A DNA stretch of 64,000 bases, taken from contig NZ_RDQE01000010.1 of assembly GCF_003697845.1 (NCBI RefSeq), forward strand, positions 110,622-174,621, in the 5' to 3' direction. Position 1 is the stretch's first letter. The number at the start of each line of letters is the position of its first letter. A program made the translations under genes and the position numbers. The notes under the pieces are model-generated. The model ran no database searches and had not been told where the DNA came from. It saw nothing but the letters and a program-made list of their open reading frames with translations. Origin of the DNA: Halobellus captivus (GTDB taxonomy: Archaea > Halobacteriota > Halobacteria > Halobacteriales > Haloferacaceae). Of this stretch, positions 26,224-34,130 are shown in pieces.

Positions 26224-27357
26224 TCAGACCTCCGGAACCCCGTCCCGTCGGAGTGCGGCGGCGATCTGGTTCTTCTGTATCTCGTCCGTTCCCGCCGCGA
26301 TGCGGCGGCCGCGTGCGAGCCGATAGAGATACTCCAGCGGGTGACCCTGCTGGTAGCCGTTCGCGCCGTGGACCTGGAGCGACTCGCTGACGACCGACTC
26401 GACGGTCTCGCTGGCGTACAGTTTCGCGACGGCCGTCCCGAGTCGGTCGGGTGTCCGCCCGGCTTCGACCGCCGACCGGCCGGCCGAGTAGGTGAGCGCC
26501 CGTGAGGCCTGTAACCGCTTCGTCGCGTCCGCCAGCTTCCACTCGATCCCCTGGAACTCGCCGATCGCTTGGTCGAACTGGACGCGGTCCTCGGAGTACT
26601 CCAACGCCTTCTCGAGGGCGTTGCGCGCGAACGCGTTCGCCAGTGCCGCGCTCCCGAGACGTTCCCAGTTGAGCGCTTTCAGCTGCCGTTTGAACCCGTC
26701 GGACCCACGGGTGAGCACGTTCTCCTCCGGGACGACGACGTCCTCGATGTAGAAGTGCGTCTGCTCGTGGCCCGCCATGTTGGTGAAGTGCTGTTGTACC
26801 TCGACGCCGTCCGCGTCGAGGTCGAGGACGACGGTGCCGAGCCCCTCGTCGAAGTGCGTCCAGACGACGGCCGCGTCCGACTCCCGGACCCGGGAGACCC
26901 ACGTCTTCTCCCCGTTCATGACCAGTTCGCCGCCCTCCTCGCGGACGGTCGTGTTCATCGATTTCACGTCGGAGCCGGCCTCGGGTTCGGAGATCCCGAT
27001 CGCGACCGCGCTCTCGCCGGCGGTCACGGGTTCGAGGTATCGCTCCTTGACCGTCTCGGTCCCGAACATCTCGATCGCCCGTGGACCGACCATCTGTTGC
27101 TCGTAGAGGAACTGTGCCGTGTCCGGGCACACCGCGCCGACGACCTCGATGGAGAGGATCGCCTCCAGCTCCGAGAGCCCGCCCCCGCCGTACTCCTCGT
27201 CGATGTTGATCCCGAGGAAGCCGCGGTCGGCCAACAGTTCGACGTTCCGCCAGGGCGTCTCGCCGTCCCACTCGAAGGCGTCGTCCGCGAACTCCGTCTC
27301 CGCCAGCTCCGAGAGGGAGTCGACGATCATGCGCTGTTCCGCAGAGAGTGCGAGCAT
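26224..27357 (-). CDS. Acyl-CoA dehydrogenase family protein
   Basis: A 377-residue FAD flavoenzyme with the standard three-part fold. Recognisable blocks are GFLGINIDEEYGGGGL, AVAIGISEPEAGSDV (flavin contact), LVMNGEKTWVSR and QVHGANGYQQGHPLEYLYRLAR. The C-terminal segment reads RIAAGTDEIQ where many family members have a Glu before the Gly-Thr; the catalytic base may be elsewhere or the reaction may differ. It lies 94 bases after the enoyl-CoA hydratase gene on the same strand and has its own TATA-like box (TTATTTC at about 27380-27386), so it can be co-transcribed or expressed alone. Confidence 0.9.
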   Translation of the reverse strand: MLALSAEQRMIVDSLSELAETEFADDAFEWDGETPWRNVELLADRGFLGINIDEEYGGGGLSELEAILSIEVVGAVCPDTAQFLYEQQMVGPRAIEMFGTETVKERYLEPVTAGESAVAIGISEPEAGSDVKSMNTTVREEGGELVMNGEKTWVSRVRESDAAVVWTHFDEGLGTVVLDLDADGVEVQQHFTNMAGHEQTHFYIEDVVVPEENVLTRGSDGFKRQLKALNWERLGSAALANAFARNALEKALEYSEDRVQFDQAIGEFQGIEWKLADATKRLQASRALTYSAGRSAVEAGRTPDRLGTAVAKLYASETVESVVSESLQVHGANGYQQGHPLEYLYRLARGRRIAAGTDEIQKNQIAAALRRDGVPEV

Positions 27358-27451
27358 GGCCGACGTGGTCGCCCCGGCGTGAAATAACTGCTGGAGGGGG
27401 GAGACGCGGATCGGGTCGAGGTTCGGCCCGCTCGCTCGACCGGCACACCGC

Positions 27452-28234
27452 TCACTCGATCGACCGGTCGTAGTCGGGGTCGCGTCGCTCGCGGAACGCC
27501 GCGACGGCCTCCTCGTGTTCGGGGTCGTTGACGCACTCCCACTGGTACGCGATCGCCGACTCGCAGTGGTCCGCGAACGACCCCTGCTCGGACAGGAGCG
27601 CCTTCGTCCGCCCGACGGCCAGCCGCGGGTTGTCCCGGATCCCCTCGGCGATCGAGTACGCCTCCGCGAGCGGATCCTCGACCACTTCGGAGACGAGCCC
27701 GAGTTCGGCGGCGCGCTCGGCGTCGACGTCGCGGCCGGTCAGGAGGAGCTCCCGGGCGGGGCCCTCGCCGATCAGCCGCGGCAGGAGCCACGCGCCGCCG
27801 TCGCCGGGGACGAGGCCCACGTTCACGAACGCCTCGCTGAACAGGGCGTCCGGACCGGCCGTTCGGACGTCGCAGGCGAGCGCGAAGTCGCAGCCGGCGC
27901 CGACCGCCGGCCCGCCGACCGCGGCGACCGTCGGCGTCGGGTTCGTCCGCAGCTTCCCGACGACCGCCTGGACCGACGAGAGGAACTCGCCGTAGGCCGC
28001 CTCCCCCATCGCGGACCAGTCGGGCATCTCGGTGACATCGGCCCCGGCACAGAACCCGCCTTCCGAACCCGTCAGGACGATCGCGTACACGTCTCCGTCG
28101 TCGTCCGCGCGAGCGAGGGCCTCGTTCAGTTCGGCAACGGTGGCCCCCCGGAAGGCGTTCCGGACCGCCGGCCGGTCGATCGTCACGGTGGCGATCCCGC
28201 CGTCGACGTCGTAGCGGACGTCCTCGCCCGTCAT
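27452..28234 (-). CDS. Enoyl-CoA hydratase/isomerase (PaaG-like)
   Basis: A 260-residue crotonase-fold protein. The oxyanion-hole segments are GFCAGADVTEM and GGPAVGAGCDFALACD, and GLVPGDGGAWLLPRLIG resembles PaaG-type isomerases. The two Glu residues of classic enoyl-CoA hydratase are not at their places (Asp in GAGCDF, Phe in SEAFVNVG), so isomerisation or another CoA-ester reaction is more likely than simple hydration. Its ATG overlaps the stop of the enolase-superfamily gene upstream (ATGA at 28231-28234), a tight coupling of a sugar-acid type enzyme with CoA chemistry. Confidence 0.9.
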   Translation of the reverse strand: MTGEDVRYDVDGGIATVTIDRPAVRNAFRGATVAELNEALARADDDGDVYAIVLTGSEGGFCAGADVTEMPDWSAMGEAAYGEFLSSVQAVVGKLRTNPTPTVAAVGGPAVGAGCDFALACDVRTAGPDALFSEAFVNVGLVPGDGGAWLLPRLIGEGPARELLLTGRDVDAERAAELGLVSEVVEDPLAEAYSIAEGIRDNPRLAVGRTKALLSEQGSFADHCESAIAYQWECVNDPEHEEAVAAFRERRDPDYDRSIE

Positions 28235-29397
28235 CGGCCGATGACGGTCCGGTCGACGAGGCGGTCGTTCACGAAGTCCCAGTCGATCTCCACGCCGAGC
28301 CCCGGGCCGTCCGGGACCGTTATCGTTCCCTCCGAGGTCAACCGCTCGGGCGACTCGACGAACCCCTGCTGGTTCATCCAGTCGACGCCCTGCGGGTGAA
28401 CGAGGGAGTGCTCGAAGTAGTTCGAGTTGCGGATCGCGCTCATACAGTGGAGGGTCGCCGGGCCACCGATGTGGAGTTCGACGTCGAGTCCGAACGCCTC
28501 CGCGACGTTGGCGATCTTCATCGCGCCGGTGATCCCGCCGTCCTGGTGGACGTCCGCTCTGACCAGCTCGACCGCCTCGGCCGCCATGTGGTCAGCCCGC
28601 CCGAACGGCCCCGTTCGGACGTGTTCGAGCCCGAGCATTGGGGTGTCGAGCTTCCGCGTCAGGTTCTTGCTCGCGTTGATGCTCTGTCCGGTGTCCGCCA
28701 TCGGGTCCTCGTACCAGTAGAAGCCGAGCTCGTCGAGCACCTCGCCGACCCGCAGCGCCTCGCGATAGGTCCGATAGCCGCTCGCCGGGTCGAGCATGAG
28801 GTCCATCTCGTCGCCGACGCGGTCCGCGACCGCGCGACAGATGGCGACGTCGGTCTCGACGTCACCCTCCGGGTAGCCGTGGATCTTGAACCCGGGGTAG
28901 CCGCGGGCGAGACAGTCCTCGGCGAAGTCGGCGTACGCCTCGGGCGAGTTCAGCCCGTCCGGCGCGGAGTCCATGAAGAACGTCGAGGCGTACGCGGGCA
29001 GCTCCGTCCGCCACCCGCCGAGCAGCTTCGAGACGCTCTCGCCGTAGTGTCGTCCCGCCAGGTCCCACAGCGCGACGTCGATCGGCCCGAGACCGAAGTG
29101 GTCCGTGTGACGGAAGGTCCGCCAGACGTCCTGCCAGATCGACTCGCGTTCGAGCGGGTCTCGGCCGAGGAGCAGATTCTCGGCGGCGATCTCGACGTGC
29201 GTGCGCATCAGCTCGCCGTAGGTGATGCTCCGGTAGTGGCCCTCCGTCCCGTCCGCGGTTCGCACGGTGAGGATCAGCCCCGTCGGTTCGAGCGTGTTCT
29301 CCGGGTCGTACACCTGGTGGACCTGGTTGGCTCCCGCGGTCCCGACCGACTCCAGCTCGTACGTGAACTCGGTGAGCTCGATCTCGTTGATCCGCAT
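28231..29397 (-). CDS. Enolase-superfamily protein D (KxH type)
   Basis: A 388-residue member with a KIH motif (GFKIHGYPEGD) instead of KxK, metal ligands in MLDPAS, WYEDPM and GLEHVR, an Asp in RADVHQDGGIT, and His in VELHIGG. The third metal ligand is Glu followed by His, not the usual GE pair. It is a close relative of protein E at 34.1-35.3 kb, sharing AYAST, DEMDLMLDPA, DGGITGAMKIA, HC.AAIRN-type and VPDGPGLGVE segments. The start at 29397 is set by TATA-like ACTATAACTC at 29421-29430. It is the first gene of a unit with the enoyl-CoA hydratase and acyl-CoA dehydrogenase genes. Confidence 0.88.
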   Translation of the reverse strand: MRINEIELTEFTYELESVGTAGANQVHQVYDPENTLEPTGLILTVRTADGTEGHYRSITYGELMRTHVEIAAENLLLGRDPLERESIWQDVWRTFRHTDHFGLGPIDVALWDLAGRHYGESVSKLLGGWRTELPAYASTFFMDSAPDGLNSPEAYADFAEDCLARGYPGFKIHGYPEGDVETDVAICRAVADRVGDEMDLMLDPASGYRTYREALRVGEVLDELGFYWYEDPMADTGQSINASKNLTRKLDTPMLGLEHVRTGPFGRADHMAAEAVELVRADVHQDGGITGAMKIANVAEAFGLDVELHIGGPATLHCMSAIRNSNYFEHSLVHPQGVDWMNQQGFVESPERLTSEGTITVPDGPGLGVEIDWDFVNDRLVDRTVIGR

Positions 29398-29496
29398 TCC
29401 GAGAACCGAACACGGGAGACGAGTTATAGTTATGGTCCGGTCACCCCGATCCGCCGGGTCGAGAGTTATAAGACGCCGCTCCGAAGGGGAGAGACG
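29398..29496. promoter_or_regulatory. Divergent promoter region between enolase D and RraA genes
   Basis: Two TATA-like boxes point outward: ACTATAACTC on the minus strand at 29421-29430 and GTTATAAG on the plus strand at 29465-29472, each about 27 bases from its start codon. The two boxes share the core GTTATA and could be jointly regulated; no clear operator is visible. Confidence 0.5.
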
Positions 29497-30144
29497 ATGT
29501 CCCACACGCCAGACCGGCTCGTTCAGCTGTACGGTAACTTCACCGCGACGGTCGTCTCGGACGCGCTCGACGAACACGGGATGGACGGGGTGATCACGGG
29601 ACTCGACCCCGCACACCCCGACCACACGGCCGTCGGGCGGGCCCGACCGGTCGAGTTCGAGCCCGCTCCCGAGGACGTCGACCGAACGAACTTCCCGTTC
29701 GACCTGTTCGCCGAGTTCGCGGCCGACGACGTGCTCGTCCTCGACGGGATCTCCGCGGAGACGTCCCACTGGGGCGAGCTCGCGTCCCGCCTCGCGGGAA
29801 CAGCCGGGGTTCGGGGAACCGTGATCGACGGCGGGTACCGGGACTACAACGGGATCCGGGACGGCGAGTACCCGGTGTTCGGCGCGGGGACGACGCCGCG
29901 GTCCGGGCAACCTCGCGTCCGGATCGCGTCGATCGGCGAGCCGGTGACGGTCGGCGGCGTCGAGATCGCGCGGAACGACGTCGTCGTCGCCGACGCGACC
30001 GGGATCGCGGTCGTCCCCGAGGACGCGGCGCCGGCGGTCGCCGAGACCGCGAGGGAGATCCTGGGCAAAGAGCTCGTGTTGGACCGTCGGGTCGAGAACG
30101 GCGCGGACGTGGAGACGCTCGTGGCGGAGTACGACGGGTTCTGA
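29497..30144 (+). CDS. RraA-family (HMG/CHA aldolase-like) protein
   Basis: A 215-residue protein of the RraA family, whose enzymatic members are metal-dependent 4-hydroxy-4-methyl-2-oxoglutarate/oxaloacetate aldolases. The signature is readable as HWGELASRLAG followed by GTVIDGGYRD, where the Arg-Asp pair binds pyruvate and metal. In bacteria the name RraA refers to an RNase E regulator, but there is no RNase E in haloarchaea and the catabolic setting favours a pyruvate aldolase or decarboxylase role. Start chosen at the ATG 27 bases after TTATAAG. It shares a promoter region with enolase-superfamily gene D. Confidence 0.88.
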   Translation: MSHTPDRLVQLYGNFTATVVSDALDEHGMDGVITGLDPAHPDHTAVGRARPVEFEPAPEDVDRTNFPFDLFAEFAADDVLVLDGISAETSHWGELASRLAGTAGVRGTVIDGGYRDYNGIRDGEYPVFGAGTTPRSGQPRVRIASIGEPVTVGGVEIARNDVVVADATGIAVVPEDAAPAVAETAREILGKELVLDRRVENGADVETLVAEYDGF

Positions 30145-30160
30145 TCGGGGGTATCTGTCG

Positions 30161-30227
30161 GGACCCGAACGGACCCGCCGGAACCCGAACGGACCCGCCG
30201 GAACCCGAACGGACCCGCCGGAACCCG
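30161..30227 (+). repeat. Tandem 20-bp repeat
   Basis: Three full copies and seven further bases of a 20-base unit, GAACCCGAACGGACCCGCCG, the first copy differing at one base. It lies between the RraA-family gene and the cyclase-family gene, just upstream of the latter's TATA-like box at 30243-30250. Origin by slippage is likely; a regulatory effect is possible. Confidence 0.9.
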
Positions 30228-30272
30228 CGATCCCGGACGAAAGCTTATGCGGGTGCCGCGATAGCACCGCTC

Positions 30273-31271
30273 ATGGACGAGAACGCCGACGCGGAGCCGT
30301 ACGCGGAGATCGTCTCGGGGACCCCCGACAACTGGGGCGTCTGGGGCGATGACGACGAGCTGGGCGCCCTGAACCACCTCGATCCCGACGCCGTACTGCG
30401 CGGCGTCGGGGCCGTCTCCTCCGGGGAGACGTTCACGCTCGGCACGCCGATCGGCCACCCGGACGGGGACCCGATGTGGCCGACCCGGGACGACGCCGAC
30501 CACCACATGCTCCGGGACAAGGGGCACTTCGAGGCGGGGAAGGTCACCAGGGAACCGTACGGCGGCTGGGAGAACTCCGACGACCTGGTGTACCTGTACA
30601 ACCACGGCACGACCCACGTCGACGGGCTCGCACACGTCTGGTACGGCGACGAACTGTACAACGGGTTCGACGCGGCCACGACGAAGGGCGGGATCGAACG
30701 CTGCGGGATCGAACACGTCGCCGATCGGGGGATCGTCGGTCGGGGAGTGCTGCTCGACGTCGCTCGCCACCGGGACGTCGAGTATCTCGACGCGGGCGAA
30801 CGGATCACGCTCGAGGAGCTGCTGGCGTGCGCATCCGAACAGGGCGTGGAGGTCCGCCGCGGCGACGTCCTCCTGATCCGCACCGGGGCGATGGATCTCT
30901 TCTACCGAGAGGGGGCCGACGCGTTCTACGAGGAGTTCGAGACGACCCACGGCGGGGAGCCCGCGCTTGACGAGGCGGGGATCACCTACACGGAGGAGCT
31001 GGTCGAGTGGTTCGACGAGCGGGAGATCCCGATGCTCGCGACGGACACCGTGACGGCCGAGCAGACGATCTCCGAGACGACCGGGACCCGCCTGCCGCTC
31101 CATCCGGTGCTGCTCCGGGACCTGGGCGTGCTCATAAGCGAGATGAACCGGCTCGGCGACCTCGCCGCCGGCTGTGCCGAGGACGGGCGGTACGAGTTCC
31201 TGTACGTCGGCGCGCCGTTACACGTCGTGGGCGGGACCGGCGGCCCGATGAACCCGATCGTCGTCAAGTGA
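30273..31271 (+). CDS. Cyclase-family metal-dependent hydrolase
   Basis: A 332-residue protein of the cyclase/kynurenine formamidase-like superfamily. The metal-binding motif is NHGTTHVDGLAHVWY (HxGTHxDxPxH form, with Leu-Ala in place of the usual Pro spacing), and the opening NWGVWGDDDELGALNHL is typical of its larger members. Such enzymes hydrolyse amides, esters or lactones. In this island a lactone or cyclic-acid hydrolase is a sensible guess. GCTTATGC at 30243-30250 is at -27. A 20-bp tandem repeat precedes the promoter, and the gene converges on a 3-hydroxyacyl-CoA dehydrogenase. Confidence 0.88.
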   Translation: MDENADAEPYAEIVSGTPDNWGVWGDDDELGALNHLDPDAVLRGVGAVSSGETFTLGTPIGHPDGDPMWPTRDDADHHMLRDKGHFEAGKVTREPYGGWENSDDLVYLYNHGTTHVDGLAHVWYGDELYNGFDAATTKGGIERCGIEHVADRGIVGRGVLLDVARHRDVEYLDAGERITLEELLACASEQGVEVRRGDVLLIRTGAMDLFYREGADAFYEEFETTHGGEPALDEAGITYTEELVEWFDEREIPMLATDTVTAEQTISETTGTRLPLHPVLLRDLGVLISEMNRLGDLAAGCAEDGRYEFLYVGAPLHVVGGTGGPMNPIVVK

Positions 31272-31328
31272 ACGCGGCCGGCGTCCGACGAGGAGCGAAC
31301 GGTCCACCCTCGCCCCCACGTCGTGTCA

Positions 31329-32264
31329 CTACTCGAACGAGTCGAACACCCGACCGAGCGTGGCGAGCCGCCGGTCCCGTCGTCGGAGGACCTCGTCGTC
31401 GGACTCGTCGTACTCCAGGAAGCCGCGGCCCGACTCGATCCCCGTTCGTCCCGACTCGAGGAGTTCGTCGAAGGTGTCCTGGGCGGTGTCGTCGTTACAC
31501 AGGTGCGGGTAGAGGTGTTCGGCGACCGTTCGGAACTGGTCGACGCCGGCGATGTCCATCGTCTCGAACGGGCCGATGACCGCGGTCCGCCGGGCGTAGC
31601 CGTCGCGGACCGCGGCGTTGATGTCCTCGACGGAGGCCACGTCCTCCTCCAGGAGGTGGACGGACTCGCGGACGACTGCGTTCTGGATCCGGTTCCAGAC
31701 GAACCCGGGAACGTCCCGTTCGACCGTGATCGGTCGGCGGTCGACGTCCTCGAGGAACGCACGCGTTCGGTCCATCGTCCGGTCGGAGGTCCACTCGCCC
31801 CGGACGACCTCGACCGGCTCCAACAGGTACGGCGGGAACCACCAGTGGCAGCCGACGACCCGCTCGGCGGCGTCCGGCACCGCTTCGGCGATCTCTGTGA
31901 CCGGGATCCCGGAGGTGTTCGACGCGAGGACCGCGTCCGACGGTGCCGCCTCCGCGACAGTGGAGAACACGTCGCGCTTGATCGACAGGTCCTCGGGGAC
32001 CGTCTCGAGCACGAGGTCGGCGTCGGCGACGCCCGCCGGGAGGTCGGTCGTCGTCGAGACGGCCTCGACGACCGACTCCGGCGACCGCTCGGTGAGTCCC
32101 CCTTCACGGAGTTCCTCGACCGCGTTCCCCATCCGATCCGCCGCCTGTTCGAGGTTCTCCTCACGGTGGTCGACGAGCGTGACGTCCTGGCCGTGAAGCG
32201 TGAAGTGGACGCCGAACCCCTGTCCCATGTTCCCGGCGCCGACGACGGTGACGTTCCGTGTCAT
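31329..32264 (-). CDS. 3-hydroxyacyl-CoA dehydrogenase family protein, second copy
   Basis: A 311-residue NAD-dependent dehydrogenase with VVGAGNMGQGFG at residues 6-17, VDHREEN after strand 2, ASNTSGIPVT, GCHWWFPPY (catalytic His) and GFVWNRIQNA, then the helical C-terminal domain ending with RTGIESGRGF. It is shorter than the copy at 17.6 kb and lacks its acidic tail; the substrate is probably different, for example a hydroxy acid or its CoA ester. CTTATTT at 32289-32295 on the minus strand gives a leaderless start. It is divergent from the ThDP-enzyme gene. Confidence 0.91.
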   Translation of the reverse strand: MTRNVTVVGAGNMGQGFGVHFTLHGQDVTLVDHREENLEQAADRMGNAVEELREGGLTERSPESVVEAVSTTTDLPAGVADADLVLETVPEDLSIKRDVFSTVAEAAPSDAVLASNTSGIPVTEIAEAVPDAAERVVGCHWWFPPYLLEPVEVVRGEWTSDRTMDRTRAFLEDVDRRPITVERDVPGFVWNRIQNAVVRESVHLLEEDVASVEDINAAVRDGYARRTAVIGPFETMDIAGVDQFRTVAEHLYPHLCNDDTAQDTFDELLESGRTGIESGRGFLEYDESDDEVLRRRDRRLATLGRVFDSFE

Positions 32265-32402
32265 ACGCCACCCAGACGGGTGGTCGACAAATAAGTTCGG
32301 TGCGGACGGTCGGGCCGTCAGGTCGTTCGATACGACGGCGGCGGCTCGCGCTCACGGCTACCAAAACGTTTTATTGTGGTTCCGCCATCTACCTATCAGC
32401 TA

Positions 32403-34043
32403 ATGAAAAACAGCGACGCGATCATCGACTGCCTCACCGCGAACGGGATCGACACGGTGTTCGGGATCCCCGGCAAACAGACGCTGCCGTTGAACGAGAG
32501 CATCAGCGAGCGGGACGACATCCAGTTCGTCATGGCTCGACACGAGACCAACGTCTCCCACCAGGCCTGGGGATACGCCGAGTCGAGCGGGGGAATGGCG
32601 GCGACGGTCGTGATCCCGGGCCCCGGCGACATGAACGCGATGAACGGGCTGAAGAACGCGCTAAACGACTGTACGCCGCTCCTCCACATCGCCGTCGAGA
32701 CGGAGCCCGATATCCGGGGCGGCGACGGGATCCACGAGACGCCGCCGGACACCTACGACAACGTCGTCAAGGAGAACGTCACCGTCGAGACGCCACAGAG
32801 CACGGTCGCCGAGCTGGAACGTGCCATCTCGATCGCGAAGACGGCCCCGAAGGGACCGGTCCGCGTCGGCATCCCGAAGAACTTCGTTCCGATGGAGATC
32901 GAGCCGGCCGCCGCGGGCGACATCGCCGTCCCCGAGCCGTGGGACGCGCCCGAACCCGAGGTCCGCGAGGCGAGCGAGCTCCTCGCCGCGGCCGACGAGC
33001 CGATGATCGTCGCCGGCGGCGGCGTCCGAGCGGCCGACGCCAGCGATGAGCTACGCGCCGTCGCCGAGTCGCTCGAGGCCCCCGTGGCGACGACCTACAA
33101 GGGGAAGGCGACGTTCCCGGAGGACCACCCCCTGTTCGCCGGCATGCTCTGTGGCGGGACGAGCGCGGCGCTGAAGCGGTGCCTCGAGGAGTCGGACGTC
33201 GTTCTCGGGGTCGGGACCGACTTCGACGCGGTGTGGACGAAACACTGGTCGTACGACATGCCCGACGAGCTCGTCCACGTCACGATGGACCCCTCCGATA
33301 TCGGGACGGGCTACGAGCCGAGCGTCGGGATCGTCGCAGACGCCGCGCGAACGCTGGCGGCGGTGGACGTGGACCTCGCGGACCTGTCGGTGACGGGCGG
33401 CGACGGCGAGGTCCGGGCACGCGAGGTCCGCGAGGCCGAAGCCGAGCGGCTGGCGGAACTGCGGGACGTCTCCGAGGCGCCCCTCACGACGGCGAGCGCA
33501 GTGACGGCGATCCGCGACGCGCTGCCGCGGGAGAGCGTCGTCACGGCCGACGCCGGCGGGTCACGGATCTGGACGCTGATGTCGTTCCCGACGTACGCGC
33601 CGCGCGATTACGTCAATCCCGGCTCCTGGGCCTCGATGGGGCTCTCGATCCCGGCCGCGGTCGGCGCGGCGGTCGCCAACCCCGACCGGCCGGTCGCCGC
33701 CTTCATCGGCGAGGGCGGACTGCTGATGTGTCTCGAGGAGCTCCACACGATCGCCGCGGAGTCGCTCGACGTCACCGTGTTCGTGTTCAACAACGACGAC
33801 TACGCGATCATCAGCGAGGAGGCGGAGCGGTCCTACGGGCTCGGCGAGGGGGCCTACGGGTGGCCCGAGTCCCCGCTCGACTGTCGGGACATCGCGAAGG
33901 GTATGGGCCTCGACACGGCTCGCGCGGAGACCCCCGCGGAGATCGTCGACGCGACGGAGACCGCACTGGAGAGCGGCCCGACTCTCGTCGAGATCCCCAC
34001 CGACCCCTACGAGCCACAGGCGGGGACGTTCATGACTCAGTGA
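32403..34043 (+). CDS. Thiamine diphosphate-dependent enzyme (acetolactate synthase-like)
   Basis: A 546-residue ThDP enzyme with the three usual domains. The catalytic Glu is in MARHETNVSHQAWGYAE (near residue 50), the central FAD-like domain has VAGGGVR, and the cofactor motif reads GEGGLLMCLEELHT, ending in FNNDDYAII; the usual GDG is GEG. It is not a canonical biosynthetic acetolactate synthase and more likely a 2-keto-acid decarboxylase or carboligase serving the island. The ATG at 32403 was chosen over an alternative 27 bases earlier because GTTTTATTG at 32369-32377 stands at -27. It is followed by an enolase-superfamily gene on the same strand. Confidence 0.9.
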   Translation: MKNSDAIIDCLTANGIDTVFGIPGKQTLPLNESISERDDIQFVMARHETNVSHQAWGYAESSGGMAATVVIPGPGDMNAMNGLKNALNDCTPLLHIAVETEPDIRGGDGIHETPPDTYDNVVKENVTVETPQSTVAELERAISIAKTAPKGPVRVGIPKNFVPMEIEPAAAGDIAVPEPWDAPEPEVREASELLAAADEPMIVAGGGVRAADASDELRAVAESLEAPVATTYKGKATFPEDHPLFAGMLCGGTSAALKRCLEESDVVLGVGTDFDAVWTKHWSYDMPDELVHVTMDPSDIGTGYEPSVGIVADAARTLAAVDVDLADLSVTGGDGEVRAREVREAEAERLAELRDVSEAPLTTASAVTAIRDALPRESVVTADAGGSRIWTLMSFPTYAPRDYVNPGSWASMGLSIPAAVGAAVANPDRPVAAFIGEGGLLMCLEELHTIAAESLDVTVFVFNNDDYAIISEEAERSYGLGEGAYGWPESPLDCRDIAKGMGLDTARAETPAEIVDATETALESGPTLVEIPTDPYEPQAGTFMTQ

Positions 34044-34130
34044 GGGACGGGGGACATCCGAGCCAACGACACCCACGGGACGCGATCCCGCACCACAACC
34101 TATTTACTCGGTGTCGGGATGGGTACGGAC

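Noticed and set aside
28396..29496. N-terminal extension of the RraA-family protein in the same frame
   Set aside because: It overlaps the enolase-superfamily gene D antisense; the family length and the TATA box favour the ATG at 29497.
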